From Coriaria nepalensis (Eukaryota; Streptophyta; Magnoliopsida; Cucurbitales; Coriariaceae): DNA of 64,000 nucleotides. The stretch is from NCBI GenBank assembly GCA_027186245.1, contig CP114495.1, positions 4,107,001-4,171,000 of the forward strand. Direction: 5' to 3'. Position numbers and translations under genes: made by a program. Positions 1-11,917 of the stretch are shown piece by piece. Every line of letters begins with the position of its first letter. The stretch's first letter is position 1. The notes beneath the pieces are model-generated. The model was given only the letters and a program-made list of their open reading frames with translations. It was not told where the DNA came from and did not search any database.

Positions 1-470
1 TTCTTTCTTTTTCCCCCATAAAAATATCATGATGTACTATATAAAAGATATTCGTAGATGCACATAGGCTACATAACACATCAAATCTCATCTCTATCAC
101 AACTATAAATATCAAAATATCAACAAGAATTTTCGCTACACAATACTAACACTTTCCAGACAGTGAGGTGTTTGCGGGTCTATGTAACTGGAATTTGTCA
201 GTCCTGCACGGTGGGTCCCACCTTGGATATATATACATATATTTAAAAAAGAAAAAACCGAAAACAGTACAAAATGCTAAATGGTAAGAAATTATGTTAT
301 GGAAGTATCATCTATTTCTACAAGCTACAAGAACAGTGACCAAAGGTTTGTATTTCCCATCTTTGTGGAACTCTGCATTCTGTCTTTTACACTCTCTCTC
401 CAGCTAGCAAAAAAGAAGGCGGCGACGACAACGAAGAGAAGGTAAAGAGAGGGAGTTTTGAAAGTTAATA
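1..470. other. 3' flank of the SPOT1-like gene
   Basis: No coding region is visible here. The stretch lies downstream of the SPOT1-like stop codon (471-473) and probably contains its 3' UTR and terminator. I cannot place a poly(A) site with confidence. Confidence 0.5.
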
Positions 471-2011
471 TCAGCGCACAGGAGACGAGAAGAAAATGAC
501 AACAAAGTACACAGAGAATCCAGCCAGAAGAATTCCCCCATATATATAAGTTTGTGAAGAATGCACCGGATATTTATATTCAATTTCGCAACATCTCATT
601 TTCCCCTTCTGGTCGTGTAAAACTAGATCCACATACCTGTAAATTTCATTTCAGAGTTTTAGTTACAAAACAAAAATGCCGACAAAATTTCTCTCAAATT
701 TTCTTTGAGATCGAAGTACGGTTTTAAAAATGCTAGTTTCCAGAACACCAATTTAAAATACAGTTTTACAAAGTGTTTGAGGGGGAAAGGTTGAACATAG
801 AAGGGTTAAAGTGAGAGAATCTTACTGTTGGGTAAACATGGAGCTCTGAAGTATTTCAGAACTATTCAAATGTGCATCTTGCAACCGATGATCGTATAAC
901 AGTGAAGATAAATCCACAAGCTGTTCCTCAAGACCCTGTTATTAAAATCACATATATATCAAGGGCACACATTACATTGTTTAGAAATATGAATAATTTG
1001 GCTACTGTTTAGCTACGCAATTGAAACTGGAGCTTGGCAAAGCGAGAGATAGGTTAAGACTTCATTGGGGAAGCACTTATTTTTGTTCGGATCCAAAGTC
1101 TAGTTTGGACCCACAATTTGCAGTTTAAACCCAACAATTATAACTAAAATCTATTATTCTAAATATCAGTTTAATAAGTCTACCTAAATAAAGCTCAGTT
1201 ATATTGCGGTAATAGTTTGTGGCCACAAAATGGAATTTGTGTATGAAAACTACATTTTTGTACCGAGCTGGAGTTTTAATAGCTGATTCCAAATGAATCC
1301 TAAAGGATAACTTACATCCAGCCAGATTTCAGTAGCTGACTTGTTTTTCTTCCCCTTTACTGGTTCACCTAGAGGGGTTTTCAGGTATTCTGCAGCAAAG
1401 GCTTGAACGACCTTTATAGAAGAATAGAGAATTATTTCAAGATGCATTGAATCTTACAAAAAATATCGAACAGAGAATCCAAGATGGAAATTACCTCCGA
1501 TGTGTCACGAGTCTTGCGAAGCGCAGAATCCACACGTGCATATATACTGTTCCTCTGCCCGAAACACAAAAGTAATATAAAATACCTCATTTTCATGTAT
1601 GAAACTATGGTAACTTGAAATACAGAAAGTAAAATTTATTTAGGAAGAAAAGAGAAGTAAAAATAATTGTTGTAATATATATAATTGTAAGATAAGAGAG
1701 ACTAAGCTTGCACTTCGTTTGAAGCTCTAGTTTAGCTCTACACTCTAGTTTCCGCCTCCAAAAACTTTGGTTTGCCTCCAAGTTGCCTAAAGTCTATTAC
1801 TCCCTAAACTTCAGTTTGCAATCTCTTTCTCAAATTCAATTTAGTTCAATTGGTAGCATTGGCCTTACCAATGCGACATCTTGGAGCATTTGGCTGATTC
1901 GAGAAGTATTTGAAAATGGTCCGAATGGATGACAACCAACTGCCCAAAGCCAATTCACAACCGGTCTCTCATGAACATGAGAAGCCTTTTGGTACGGTGC
2001 ACTCAACCCAC

Positions 2012-2232
2012 TGTTGAAAGTCTTACCATAACCTTAGGAATTAGGCTATAAATATTTGCCATATTTGAGTATTTCTATATTTAGATAGATAGAGAAATTA
2101 GTGGTAAATTACTTTCCTAACTAAATTACTTTCCTATTTTGTATCTTAGAGAATTCTATAAATATGTATAAACCTGTACATGAAATATATGAGTTGAATA
2201 CTTTATTTCCATATCATTACCCTCTGTTTTTA
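2012..2232 (+). repeat. Copia-1 5' LTR
   Basis: 221 bp, starts TGTTGAAAG and ends CTGTTTTTA, directly followed by the tRNA-Met primer binding site. It matches 6667-6887 with about seven substitutions and no indels. It should hold the element's promoter; TATAAATA-like motifs are present. Confidence 0.95.
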
Positions 2233-2288
2233 TGGTATCAGAGCTAGGTTCTAAAACCCTAGGTAAAAACTGTCCGACACCCTAGAAG

Positions 2289-5200
2289 ATGTCTGAAGTC
2301 ACTTCCGATCAGACCCTAAAGCCCGGACTTCAAACTGTCCGACACCCATCAGAAAACTCACCCATTCAGATCACCACAATTCGACTGAATTGGGATAACT
2401 TTCTGAGATGGTCACAGTCTGTCCGCATGTATATTAGGGGGAGAGGAAAAATTGGCTACATCACGGGAGAAACAGAGGAACCAGACCTGGATGATCCAAC
2501 TTATGCCACTTGGGATGCTGAAAACTCAATGGTAATGACATGGTTGGTCAACTCTATGACAGAGGAGATAGGAGCAAACTACCTCTGTTATCCTACTGCT
2601 AAGGAACTATGGGATAATGTTTCATTGATGTACTCTGATCTAGGAAACCAGTCTCAAGTGTATGAATTAACCCTAAGATTAGGGGAAATTCGCCAAGGTG
2701 AGGATTGTGTAACTAAGTATTTTAATACCCTTAAAAGATTTTGGCAGGACTTAGACCTATTCAACGACTATGAGTGGAAGTCACCTGAAGACTGCAACCA
2801 ACACAAGAAGATGGTGGATACAGGCCGAATCTTCAAATTTCTTGCAGGTCTAAATGTTGAATTCGATGAGGTCCGTGGTCGGATAATTGGTAGGAATCCT
2901 ATGCCTTCAATTGGGGAGGCCTTTGCAGAGGTACGAAGAGAAGAGAGTAGGAGGCATGTAATGCTAGGAAAGAAGGCTGCAAATTTGACTAAAAGTATGG
3001 AAAGGTCAGCCTTAGCCATACCTGAAGCCCAAGCTAGCAGAAGAACCTACCAAAACCAACGCACAGGAGACAAGAATAATCTGCATTGTGACTTTTGTGG
3101 AACGACACGCTATACAAGAGAAAATTGCTACAAGTTGCATGGAAGGCCATCCTACGGTAGGCAGAATAAACAAGGTGAAAGAAATGTTCCTGCAGCAAAT
3201 GAGGCCGAGTCATCTATGTTTGGTAAAGAGCAGTTAGATCACCTTCTAAAACTACTAAAATCCTATTCCTCACCTAATGCTCCTACTGGTTCTATGGCAC
3301 ACACAGGTAGATGTTCTATAGCACTCTTGGCTCTAGGAGAAACTAGTTCTTGGATTATTGATTCAGGGGCTTCCGATCATATGACAAGTTGTTCAAAATT
3401 CTTTGACTCGTATTATCCATGTTCTAGTTTAGAAAAAGTCAGAATAGCTGATGGTAGTTTCTCACCCATTGCAGGAAAAGGACACATTAAAATTTCAGAA
3501 AACCTAACCTTAAAATCAGTCTTACATGTCCCAAAACTTGCATGTAACCTTCTGTCCGTTAGTAAACTGTCACAAGATTCTAATTGTTCCATTTCTTTTT
3601 CTCCTCTCACTTGTGTGTTTCAGGACCGGAGCTCGGGGAAGATGATTGGAACTGCTAAAGGAAGAAATGGGCTATACTACTTTGATGAAACTGTTTTTGG
3701 GACTAATCAAGCTCAGGGATTAGGTAGTACTAACTCAACTTTTGTCTCCGATCAGATCATATTATGGCATAAGAGATTAGGACACCCTAGTTTTTCATAC
3801 TTAAAACATGTATTTCCTACACTGTTTAAAGGAGGTTATCACTCAGAATTACATTGTAAAGCTTGTCATTTAGCTAAAGACTATCGTGTTTCTTTTCCAA
3901 TAAAATTATATTCTAGTTCAAGACCATTTTACTTATTTCATAGTGATGTTTGGGGTCCATCTAAGGTCAATACACTATCTGGAAAAAAATGGTTTGTTAC
4001 TTTTATTGATGATCATACAAGATTATGTTGGGTCTACTTAATGGAAAAGAAGTCTGAAGTTGAGAAAATATTCAAAGATTTCTATATAATGATTGAAAAT
4101 CAATTTCAAATAAAAATAGGCATTCTTAGAACAGATAATGGAACTGAATACTTTAACAAACAGTTAGGAACATTTCTGTCAAAAAAAGGTATTATTCATC
4201 AATCAACTTGTCGTGACACTCCACAACAAAATGGTATTGCCGAAAGGAAAAATAGACATTTATTAGAAGTTACAAGGGCAATTATGTTTTCAATGAATGT
4301 TCCGAAATATCTATGGGGAAATGCTTTACTAACTGCATGTTATCTAATAAATAGAATGTTATCTCGAGTTTTGAAATTTGAAACACCATTAAAAATCTTA
4401 AAACATTGCTTTCCTACAAACCGGATCACTGCAGAACTTCCTTTAAAAGTTTTCGGTTGCACTTGTTATGTATATATACCAAATGCTTTCCGGTCAAAGT
4501 TGGAACCAAAATCTGAAAAATGTGTCTTCCTAGGGTATGCTTCAAACAAAAGGGGGTACAAATGTTTTAATCCCGTCACAAAAAAATTCTTTGAAAGTAT
4601 AGATGTGAACTTTGTTAAGGGGCAACCTTATTTTCATAAAACTGTGTTTCAAGAGGAGACCCAAATGGGTGAAAATAATTTTTGGGAAACTGTCCCTATG
4701 CCCTTAGTCAACTCTAATGAAGAGTTTCATGAAATACTGGTAGAGAAAATGGATACTAGTGTAAGTCCTCCTATCTCTACCTTGCCAGAATTGACTGTAT
4801 CAGAGATATGGGGAGATGTACTTCAAAACGAACCAAAGCTCCAGGTTTATACCAGAAAACGGTTTAACAAAAGTACTACGGCTCCAACCATTCCTTTAGC
4901 TGATGACCAATCAAATTCGCCGAGTAATGGCTCTCCAACTCAGGTGAATCCTCCCTCTCTTTCCTTTGATAATTTGTTTGCTAATGACCTTGATATTCCT
5001 ATTGCATTTAGAAAAGGAACCCGCACTTGCACTCAACATCCTATGGCAAAGTACTTATCATATGAAAAACTGTCAAACACTCATAGAGCATTTGTGACTA
5101 GGATCTCAAATCTGTCTGTTCCAAGAACTATTCAGGAAGCTTTAGGTGATTCGAATTGGAAATTGGCTGTGATAGAGGAGATGAATGCTCTTAGGAAGAA

Positions 5201-6659
5201 CAACACTTGGAGTGTTACTGATCTGCCCGAGAATAAGAAGACAGTGGGATGTAAATGGGTCTTTACAGTCAAGTGTAAAGCTGATAGAAGTGTGGAATGA
5301 TACAAAGCGAGACTTGTAGCTAAAGGATTTACTCAAACTCATGGTATTGACTACCAAGAAACGTTTGCTCCTGTTGCTAAAATTAACTTTATTAGAATAC
5401 TCATTTCTCTTGCAGTTAACTCCGATTGGCCACTCCATCAATTCGATGTAAAGAATGCTTTCTTAAATGGAGACTTACAAGAGGAGGTATACATGGACCT
5501 ACCACCTGGATTTGAAGAAAGACTTGGGAAGGGTAGAGTGTGCAAATTGAAGAAAGCTCTATATGGACTTAAGCAATCTCCTAGAGCTTGGTTTGAGCGG
5601 TTTGGTGAAGTTGTTAGGAGACTTGGATTCTTACAAAGCCAAGCAGACCACACACTGTTTTTTAAACATTCCACTGAAGGAAAAGTAGCTATCCTGATTG
5701 TTTATGTAGATGATATAATTATGACAGGAGATGACTCAATTGAAATCAGCAACTTGAAAAGTAAGCTTGAGGAAGAATTTGAAGTTAAAGACTTAGGAAA
5801 ACTGAAATACTTCCTCGGAATGGCGTTTGCAAGGTCCAAAGAGGGAATTTTTGTCAACCAACATAAATATGTTCTTGATCTACTTAAAGAAACAGGGATG
5901 ACTGGTTGTAAGATAGCAGACACCTCTACAGAACCGAATGTGAAATTGAAGACAGCAGCTCCTAATGAGGTGATAGACCGAGAACGTTATCAGAGATTGG
6001 TGGGAAGATTAATTTATCTAACACATACTAGACCTGACATTACTTTTGCAGTCAGCATTGTAAGTCAGTTCATGCACTCTCCCAGACCTACACATTTTGA
6101 AGCTGTGTTCAGAATTTTAAGGTACCTAAAGGGGACACCTGGCAAAGGGTTGATGTTCAAAAAGAAAGGTCATTTACAAGTTGAAGCCTACACGGATGCA
6201 GATTGGGCAGAAAATGTAATTGACAGAAGATCTACCTCGGGCTATTGTACCTTTGTAGGGGGAAATTTGGTTACATGGAGAAGTAAGAAACAAAGTGTAG
6301 TGGCAAGAAATAGTGCTGAAGCAGAATTCCGCTCAGTAGCACATGGTTTCTGTGAAATATTATGGATCAAACGGGTTCTAGGAGAATTGAAGATTTCTAC
6401 TCCAACACCTATCAAAATATACTGTGACAACAAGGCAGCCATTTCTATAGCTCACAATCCTATTCTCCATGATAGGACAAAGCATGTAGAAGTGGACAAG
6501 CACTTCATCAAGGAAAAAATAGACAGTGGCGTGATATGCATGTCTTATATATCTACAGCTAGTCAAAATGCAGATATACTCACTAAGGGACTTCCTAAAG
6601 GGTTACATGAGATCTTTGTAAATAAGCTAGCCATGAGAGATATTTTCATGCCAACTTGA
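2289..6659 (+). pseudogene. Copia-1 gag-pol polyprotein with one premature stop
   Basis: One reading frame of 1,456 codons, interrupted only by a TGA at 5298-5300, at a position that is normally Arg; a CGA to TGA change, as from cytosine deamination, explains it. Order: gag (residues 1-260), zinc knuckle C267-C280 where the usual His is Tyr (CDFCGTTRYTRENC), aspartic protease DSGAS at 358, GAG-pre-integrase (LWHKRLGHP near 492), integrase D553, D616, E652 (D-D-35-E), then reverse transcriptase, split by the stop, with YVDD encoded at 5703-5714, then RNase H (TDADW, CDNKAA). The start is the first ATG after the primer binding site. Apart from the stop and the His-to-Tyr change the frame looks intact, but this copy cannot make full-length Pol without readthrough. 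Confidence 0.93.
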
Positions 6660-6666
6660 GGGAGAG

Positions 6667-6887
6667 TGTTGAAAGTCTTACCATAACCTTAGGAATTAGG
6701 CTATAAATATGTACCATATTTGAGTATTTTTATATTTAGATAGATAGAGAAATTAGTGGTAAATTACTTTCCTAACTAAATTACTTTCCTATTTTGTATC
6801 CTAGAGGATTCTATAAATATGTATAAACTTGTACATGAAATATATGAGTTGAATACCTTATTTCCATATCATTACCCTCTGTTTTTA
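6667..6887 (+). repeat. Copia-1 3' LTR
   Basis: 221 bp, preceded by the polypurine tract that directly follows the pol stop codon and followed by the second CCCAC target duplication, beyond which the host exon resumes. Confidence 0.95.
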
Positions 6888-7037
6888 CCCACCAATGGCT
6901 GAAGCAAGCCCTGCCAGTATATGGTGTTGTGCCTGAGATGGAACGGCATATCTTCTCTCTGTTTCTAAAACATAACTGTCCAAAAGCACATTTAAGCACA
7001 CATTCAATTAAAATACTTCAATTATAGACTGCAGTGT

Positions 7038-7244
7038 TGTGGCATATATTTAAGATTCAAGCAAGCAAATCAGTTTGATTTGTTTGCTAATTAGATATTA
7101 ATTAGTTGCTGATTTTTAGGGATTCTAATTGTTTCTGTTTAAGCAAATATTATGTAGTTAGACTAGGGTTTCTCTCCTATATAAGGGACCCTAAGATGTA
7201 AATTAAAAGTAGGAAATATAGTTCTTTTACCTCTAAAGTTTGCA
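7038..7244 (+). repeat. Copia-2 5' LTR
   Basis: 207 bp, starts TGTGGCATAT and ends GTTTGCA, followed by the tRNA-Met primer binding site. A CTATATAAGGG motif is a likely TATA box. Confidence 0.93.
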
Positions 7245-7291
7245 TGGTATCAGAGCCATATATTCTCTGAACTCTAGCAAATCAATCTCTC

Positions 7292-10200
7292 ATGACAAAA
7301 TATGGGATGGCTACAAAAAAACTGGGTTCTTCTTCTATTTCAAACCCAAAAAACACCTCAAATCACGAAACCATGGTCGGTGGAAACCAAGGAAACTCGG
7401 AAAGCAATCAGGTTATCATTACAAGGCACAAACTGAATGAGAACAATTATGTTCAATTGTCTCATTTAGTAATGATGTATATTTGCGGCAAAGGCAAGGA
7501 TGAATATCTATCTAGTAAGATAACTAAACCAGAAAAAGATGATCCGAAGTTTAGAGTATGGAAGGCGGAAAACAGCATGGTCATGTCATGGGTCTCAACT
7601 CCATTGGAGAAAACTTTCTACTATATGAAACGATAGAGGAGATCTGGGAGGCAGTTAAATAGACCTACTCCAACAATGAGAACACCTCGGAACAGTTCGA
7701 GATAGAGAGCAACCTACATGACTTACGACAAAGAGACTTGACTGTAACTCAATACTATAATGCCCTTACCCGCTACTGGCAACAACTTGACTTGTGCAAG
7801 ATCCATTCATGGAAGTGCATAGAAGCATCCAAGCGTATAAGAAAATTGTTGAGAGGAAGAGATTGTACAAGTTCCTAATTGGACTGAACCAGAATCTAGA
7901 TGAAGTGAGAGGGAGAATCCTAGGCTATAAACCTCCACCGAATGTAAATGAGGCTTTTTCTGAAGTAAGAAAAGAGGAAAGCATGAAAAAGGTAATGATG
8001 AAATCTCACTCAGTTACTCAGAACCTGGAAGTCTCAGCTTTAGCTATTAGAGGAGCTCAATATCAACTAAGTGAGAGCCGACAAAGGAAGGAACGGCCAT
8101 GGTGTGAGCATTGCCGAAAGTCTGGAGATGTTAAAGACACGTGCTGGAAAATCAATGGAAACCAGCTGACCGGAAGCCATCACAACCTCCTTACAACAAA
8201 GAAGGTCGTGGAAACCATACCTGCGTGGAAGAACCTACTGAAATAGGTGAATCTAACTTGTTCAGCAGGGAACAACTTGATCTTCTAAAGAAGCAGCCAA
8301 CTTCATCCTCACAACCCTCCTCCATTATTGGAACCGGGTTCATAGCCCAAAAAGATAAATTTGCTACTACTCTAAATACTACGAAAGAGAAGAACAATCC
8401 ATGAATTGTGGACTCCGGAGCATCAAACCACATGACTGGTGATAAAACTCTATTTAGTAATTTTACTCCTTCCCAAGAAAATCTTACTGTCAGAATTGCA
8501 GATGGCTCACTTTCAAAGGTGGCCGGTTTAGGACCATCACAGTATCAAAAGATCTTACTCTAAACTCAGTCATTTTAGCTCCAAATCTATACTGCAACTT
8601 ATTATCTATCAGTAAACTCACTCGAAATCATAATTGTGTTATTAAATTTCTTCCATACTCGTGTGAATTTTAGAAGTTGGATTCGGAGAAGACAATTTGC
8701 AATGCTAAGATGTACTCGGGGCTCTATCTACTCAAAGTGTCTGATCCTCAAGTGAATGGTTGCAAGTTGGATTGTTTAGTATCTAGATGTGAGAGTAGTC
8801 CTCATAGTCAATGTCCTAAAGATAACCTAGTAATGTTATGGCACTACCGATTAGGTCAACCAAACTTTATGTATCTCTAGAAATTATTTCCATCATTATT
8901 CTAATATGAAAGTCCATCTATTTTTCAGTATGAAATTTGTCACCTCAAAACACACCCGAAATGCTTTTCCTAACCAACCCTACAAAACATCTCAACCTTT
9001 CTCCATGATTCAATGGGGACCCTCTAGAGTAAAAACCCATACGGGTGCCCGCTGGTTCATCACCCTAATAGATGATCACACCTTACTAACATGAGTGTTT
9101 CTCATGAAATAAAAGTCAGAAGTGGGCCAAATTTTCAAAAATTTCAACTCTATGGTTCAAACACAGTTTCAAGCTAAGATACAAGTTTTCATGTCTGATA
9201 ATGTTAAAGAGTACTTTACATCATCTCTTAGCATATATCTACTGGAACAAGAAATTGTCCACCAACGCTCATGTGTGGATACACCTCAACAGAATGGGAT
9301 CGTAGAAAGGAAAAACAGACATTTGTTAGATGTTGCAAGGTCACTCATGTTATCATCCCATGTCCCAAAGCACCATTAGGGTGATGCCATTCTCACCGCA
9401 GCCTACCTCATCAACAAAATGCCCTCTCGAATTCTTAAATTCCATACATCATGTCAGACCCCCTTAAGTCCAATCCACATACACACCTCATAACCTCTAT
9501 TCCTTTCAAGGTATTTGGCTGCTCGGCCTTTGTCCATGATCACAATCCGACTAGAAGCAAACTTGATCCTAGAGCAATCAAATGTATTTTCTTGGGATAC
9601 TCATCAAATCAGAAAGGGTACAAATGCTACTCTCCCATCACACGAAAATACAACTCAATGAATGTAACCATTTTTGAACAACAACCCTTTTTATCCCAAA
9701 CCTGACATTCAAGGGGAGAACCACTTCATACAAGAATATCAGTTTTGGGACATGGAACATGGACACCAAACTACCTCACCATATCCTCCTAGTGAAGAAG
9801 CTATTCACATAGGCAGCCTAGACAGTTTCGTACAAAATTATATTCCCAATCCCCATCTTACTCAAAACTCTCCTCCACTTCTAGACACTATTCAACACAA
9901 CACTTATCTCATTACTTACTCAAGAAGGAAAAGAAGTCAAGTGGAAATAGAACCCCTAGTACATCATGAGCAGATCCATGAGTCAGACTCTATTCCAAGG
10001 CCAAATGAAGACCTTCAAGATAACACTAATTCGGACACTTCTCCTAACGAGTTAGAAAATGATGATATTATTTGGCCTATTGCATTAAGGAAAGGTGTTA
10101 GATCATGTACAAAGCACTCTATATGCAATTTTGTGGCCTATCAAGGACTATCACCCAATTTCAGGACATTAGTGTCTAACATAGACGGAATCCAAATTCC

Positions 10201-11709
10201 AAACAATAAACAGGAAGCACTCAAATCTCCAAAATGGAGTTGCTGTGTGTGATGAAATTCAAGCACTAGAAAGGAATGAAACATTACTGAATTACCATTA
10301 GGAAAGCGTCCAATGGGGTGTAAGTGGGTATTCATAGTGAAGTACAGAGATGTTGGGAATGTGGACAGATTCAAAGCTCGGTTGGTTGCCAAAGGCTTTA
10401 CTCAGTCTTATGGAATTGATTATGACGAAACATTTGCTCCAGTAACAAAACTAAACATTGTCCGGGTCCTACTTTCACTAGCTACAAATCTAGATTGGCA
10501 TCTTTACCAACTGGATGTCAAAAATGCATTTCTAATGGAGATCTAATGGAGGAAGTATATATGGACATTCCTCCCGAGTTTGAGAAATCAGATACAGCCA
10601 ACAAGGTATGCAAACTAAAAAGGTCACTTTACGAACTCAAGCAATAGCCAAGGGCTTGGTTTGACAGATTCACAAAGGTGGTCAAAAGACATGGATATAC
10701 TCAATGTCAATCGGATCACACACTATTTGTCAAATTTTCTCTCTCAGGAAAGGTTGCTATTCTTATTGTATATGTGGATGATATTATTGTAACAGGAAAT
10801 AATGAGGAGGATCGAAACAGTGTTAAAGAATTCCTAGCTAAAGAATTTGAGATCAAAGACTTGGAAAATCTCAAATACTTTCTCGGATTGGAAATAGCTC
10901 GGTCTAAAAAGAGAATTTCGGTCTCTCAAAGAAAGTATGTGTTGGACCTTTTAAAGGAAACAGGAATGTTGGGATGTAAACCATCAAATACTCCAATGGA
11001 CTCAACCATACAATTGGGACTCAAATAGGACAACACACTAGTTGATAAGGGTAGATACCAACATCTTGTAGGGAAGCTAATCTATTTATCCCATACTAGA
11101 CCTGATATTGGTTTTGTAGTGAGTCAATTTATGAATCGTCCAAATGAAGAACATACAGAGGTTGTTTACAAAATCTTGAGGTGCCAAAAGATGACAGTGG
11201 GAAAGGGTTTGTTCTTTGGAAAAACATCAAGCATAGATATTGAATTTTACAGTGATGTAGATTGGGCCGAATCAATCAAAGACCGGAGATCTACGTCAGG
11301 TTATTGCACCTATGTATGGGGGAACTTGGTTACATGGTGAAGCAAGAAGCAATCTGTAGTTTCACGAAGTAGTGCAGAGGCAGAATTTCGAGCTATAGCT
11401 CATGGAATATGTGAGGGGATGTGGCTAAGAAGACTCTTAAAAGAATTAAAATTCTCAGTGGATGAACCAATGAAAATGTTCTGTGATAACCAATCTACCA
11501 TCAATATTGCAAAGAATCCAGTACATCACGATCGAACTAAGCATGTAGAGATCGATCGTCGCTTTATAAAAGAAAAGGTAGATGAAGGGATAGTCAAGCT
11601 ACTATATATGCCTACGCGTCTTCAGACAACAGATATCCTAACTAAGGCCTTACCAAGAATCAAGTTTGAAGATCTAAAGTCCAAGCTTGGCTTGATTAAT
11701 CCTAACTAA
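7292..11709 (+). pseudogene. Copia-2 gag-pol, multiply broken
   Basis: Recognisable copia domains broken by several stops and frameshifts: gag (7292-8240) with a zinc knuckle in which His is Asp (CEHCRKSGDVKDTC), protease near 8407 (DSGAS), integrase (TPQQNGIVERKNRH near 9290), reverse transcriptase (10310-11030, YVDD conserved) and RNase H (11230-11709, CDNQS). In-frame stops occur for example at 7634 and 11026. Not functional. Confidence 0.9.
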
Positions 11710-11710
11710 G

Positions 11711-11917
11711 TGTAGAATATATTTAAGATTCCAGCAAACAAATCAAACTGATTTGTTTGTTGATTAGGTATTAATTAGTTGCTGATTTTTAAGGATTCTA
11801 ATTGTTTCTGTTTAAGCAAATATTATGTAGTTAGACTAGGATTTATCTCCTATATAAGGGACCCTAAGATGTAAATTAAAAGTACGAAATACAGTTCTTT
11901 GACCTCTAAAGTTTGCA
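11711..11917 (+). repeat. Copia-2 3' LTR
   Basis: 207 bp, about 92% identical by eye to 7038-7244 and the same length, followed by target duplication AGTGT. Confidence 0.93.

Larger units (their letters stand above)
2012..6887 (+). mobile_element. Copia-1: full-length Ty1/copia LTR retrotransposon
   Basis: Complete element with two 221-bp LTRs (2012-2232 and 6667-6887), a 5-bp target duplication CCCAC (2007-2011 and 6888-6892), a primer binding site TGGTATCAGAGC matching initiator tRNA-Met (2233-2244) and a purine tract GAGGGAGAG before the 3' LTR. LTR ends are TG...TA rather than the usual TG...CA. By eye the LTRs differ at 7 of 221 positions, so it is fairly young. The order protease-integrase-RT-RNase H defines Ty1/copia. 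The target lies in a coding exon of the minus-strand SPOT1-like gene, so element and gene are in opposite orientation. Confidence 0.96.
7038..11917 (+). mobile_element. Copia-2: full-length but decayed Ty1/copia LTR retrotransposon
   Basis: Two 207-bp LTRs (7038-7244 and 11711-11917) with TG...CA ends, a perfect 5-bp target duplication AGTGT (7033-7037 and 11918-11922) and primer binding site TGGTATCAGAGC (7245-7256). I count about 16 differences between LTRs, so it is older than Copia-1. It lies in the SPOT1-like intron between the exon ending at 12095 and the exon starting at 6975, 145 bp from Copia-1's target duplication. The purine tract before the 3' LTR is not recognisable. Gag resembles Copia-1's (shared AENSMVM), which suggests one lineage. 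Confidence 0.95.

Noticed and set aside
2233..2244. tRNA gene suggested by TGGTATCAGAGC
   Set aside because: It is the retrotransposon primer binding site, complementary to the tRNA-iMet 3' end; no cloverleaf follows. The same applies at 7245 and 29474.
5298..5300. Programmed stop-codon readthrough in Copia-1
   Set aside because: The stop lies inside the reverse transcriptase region, not at a gag/pol boundary, and is a simple CGA to TGA change.
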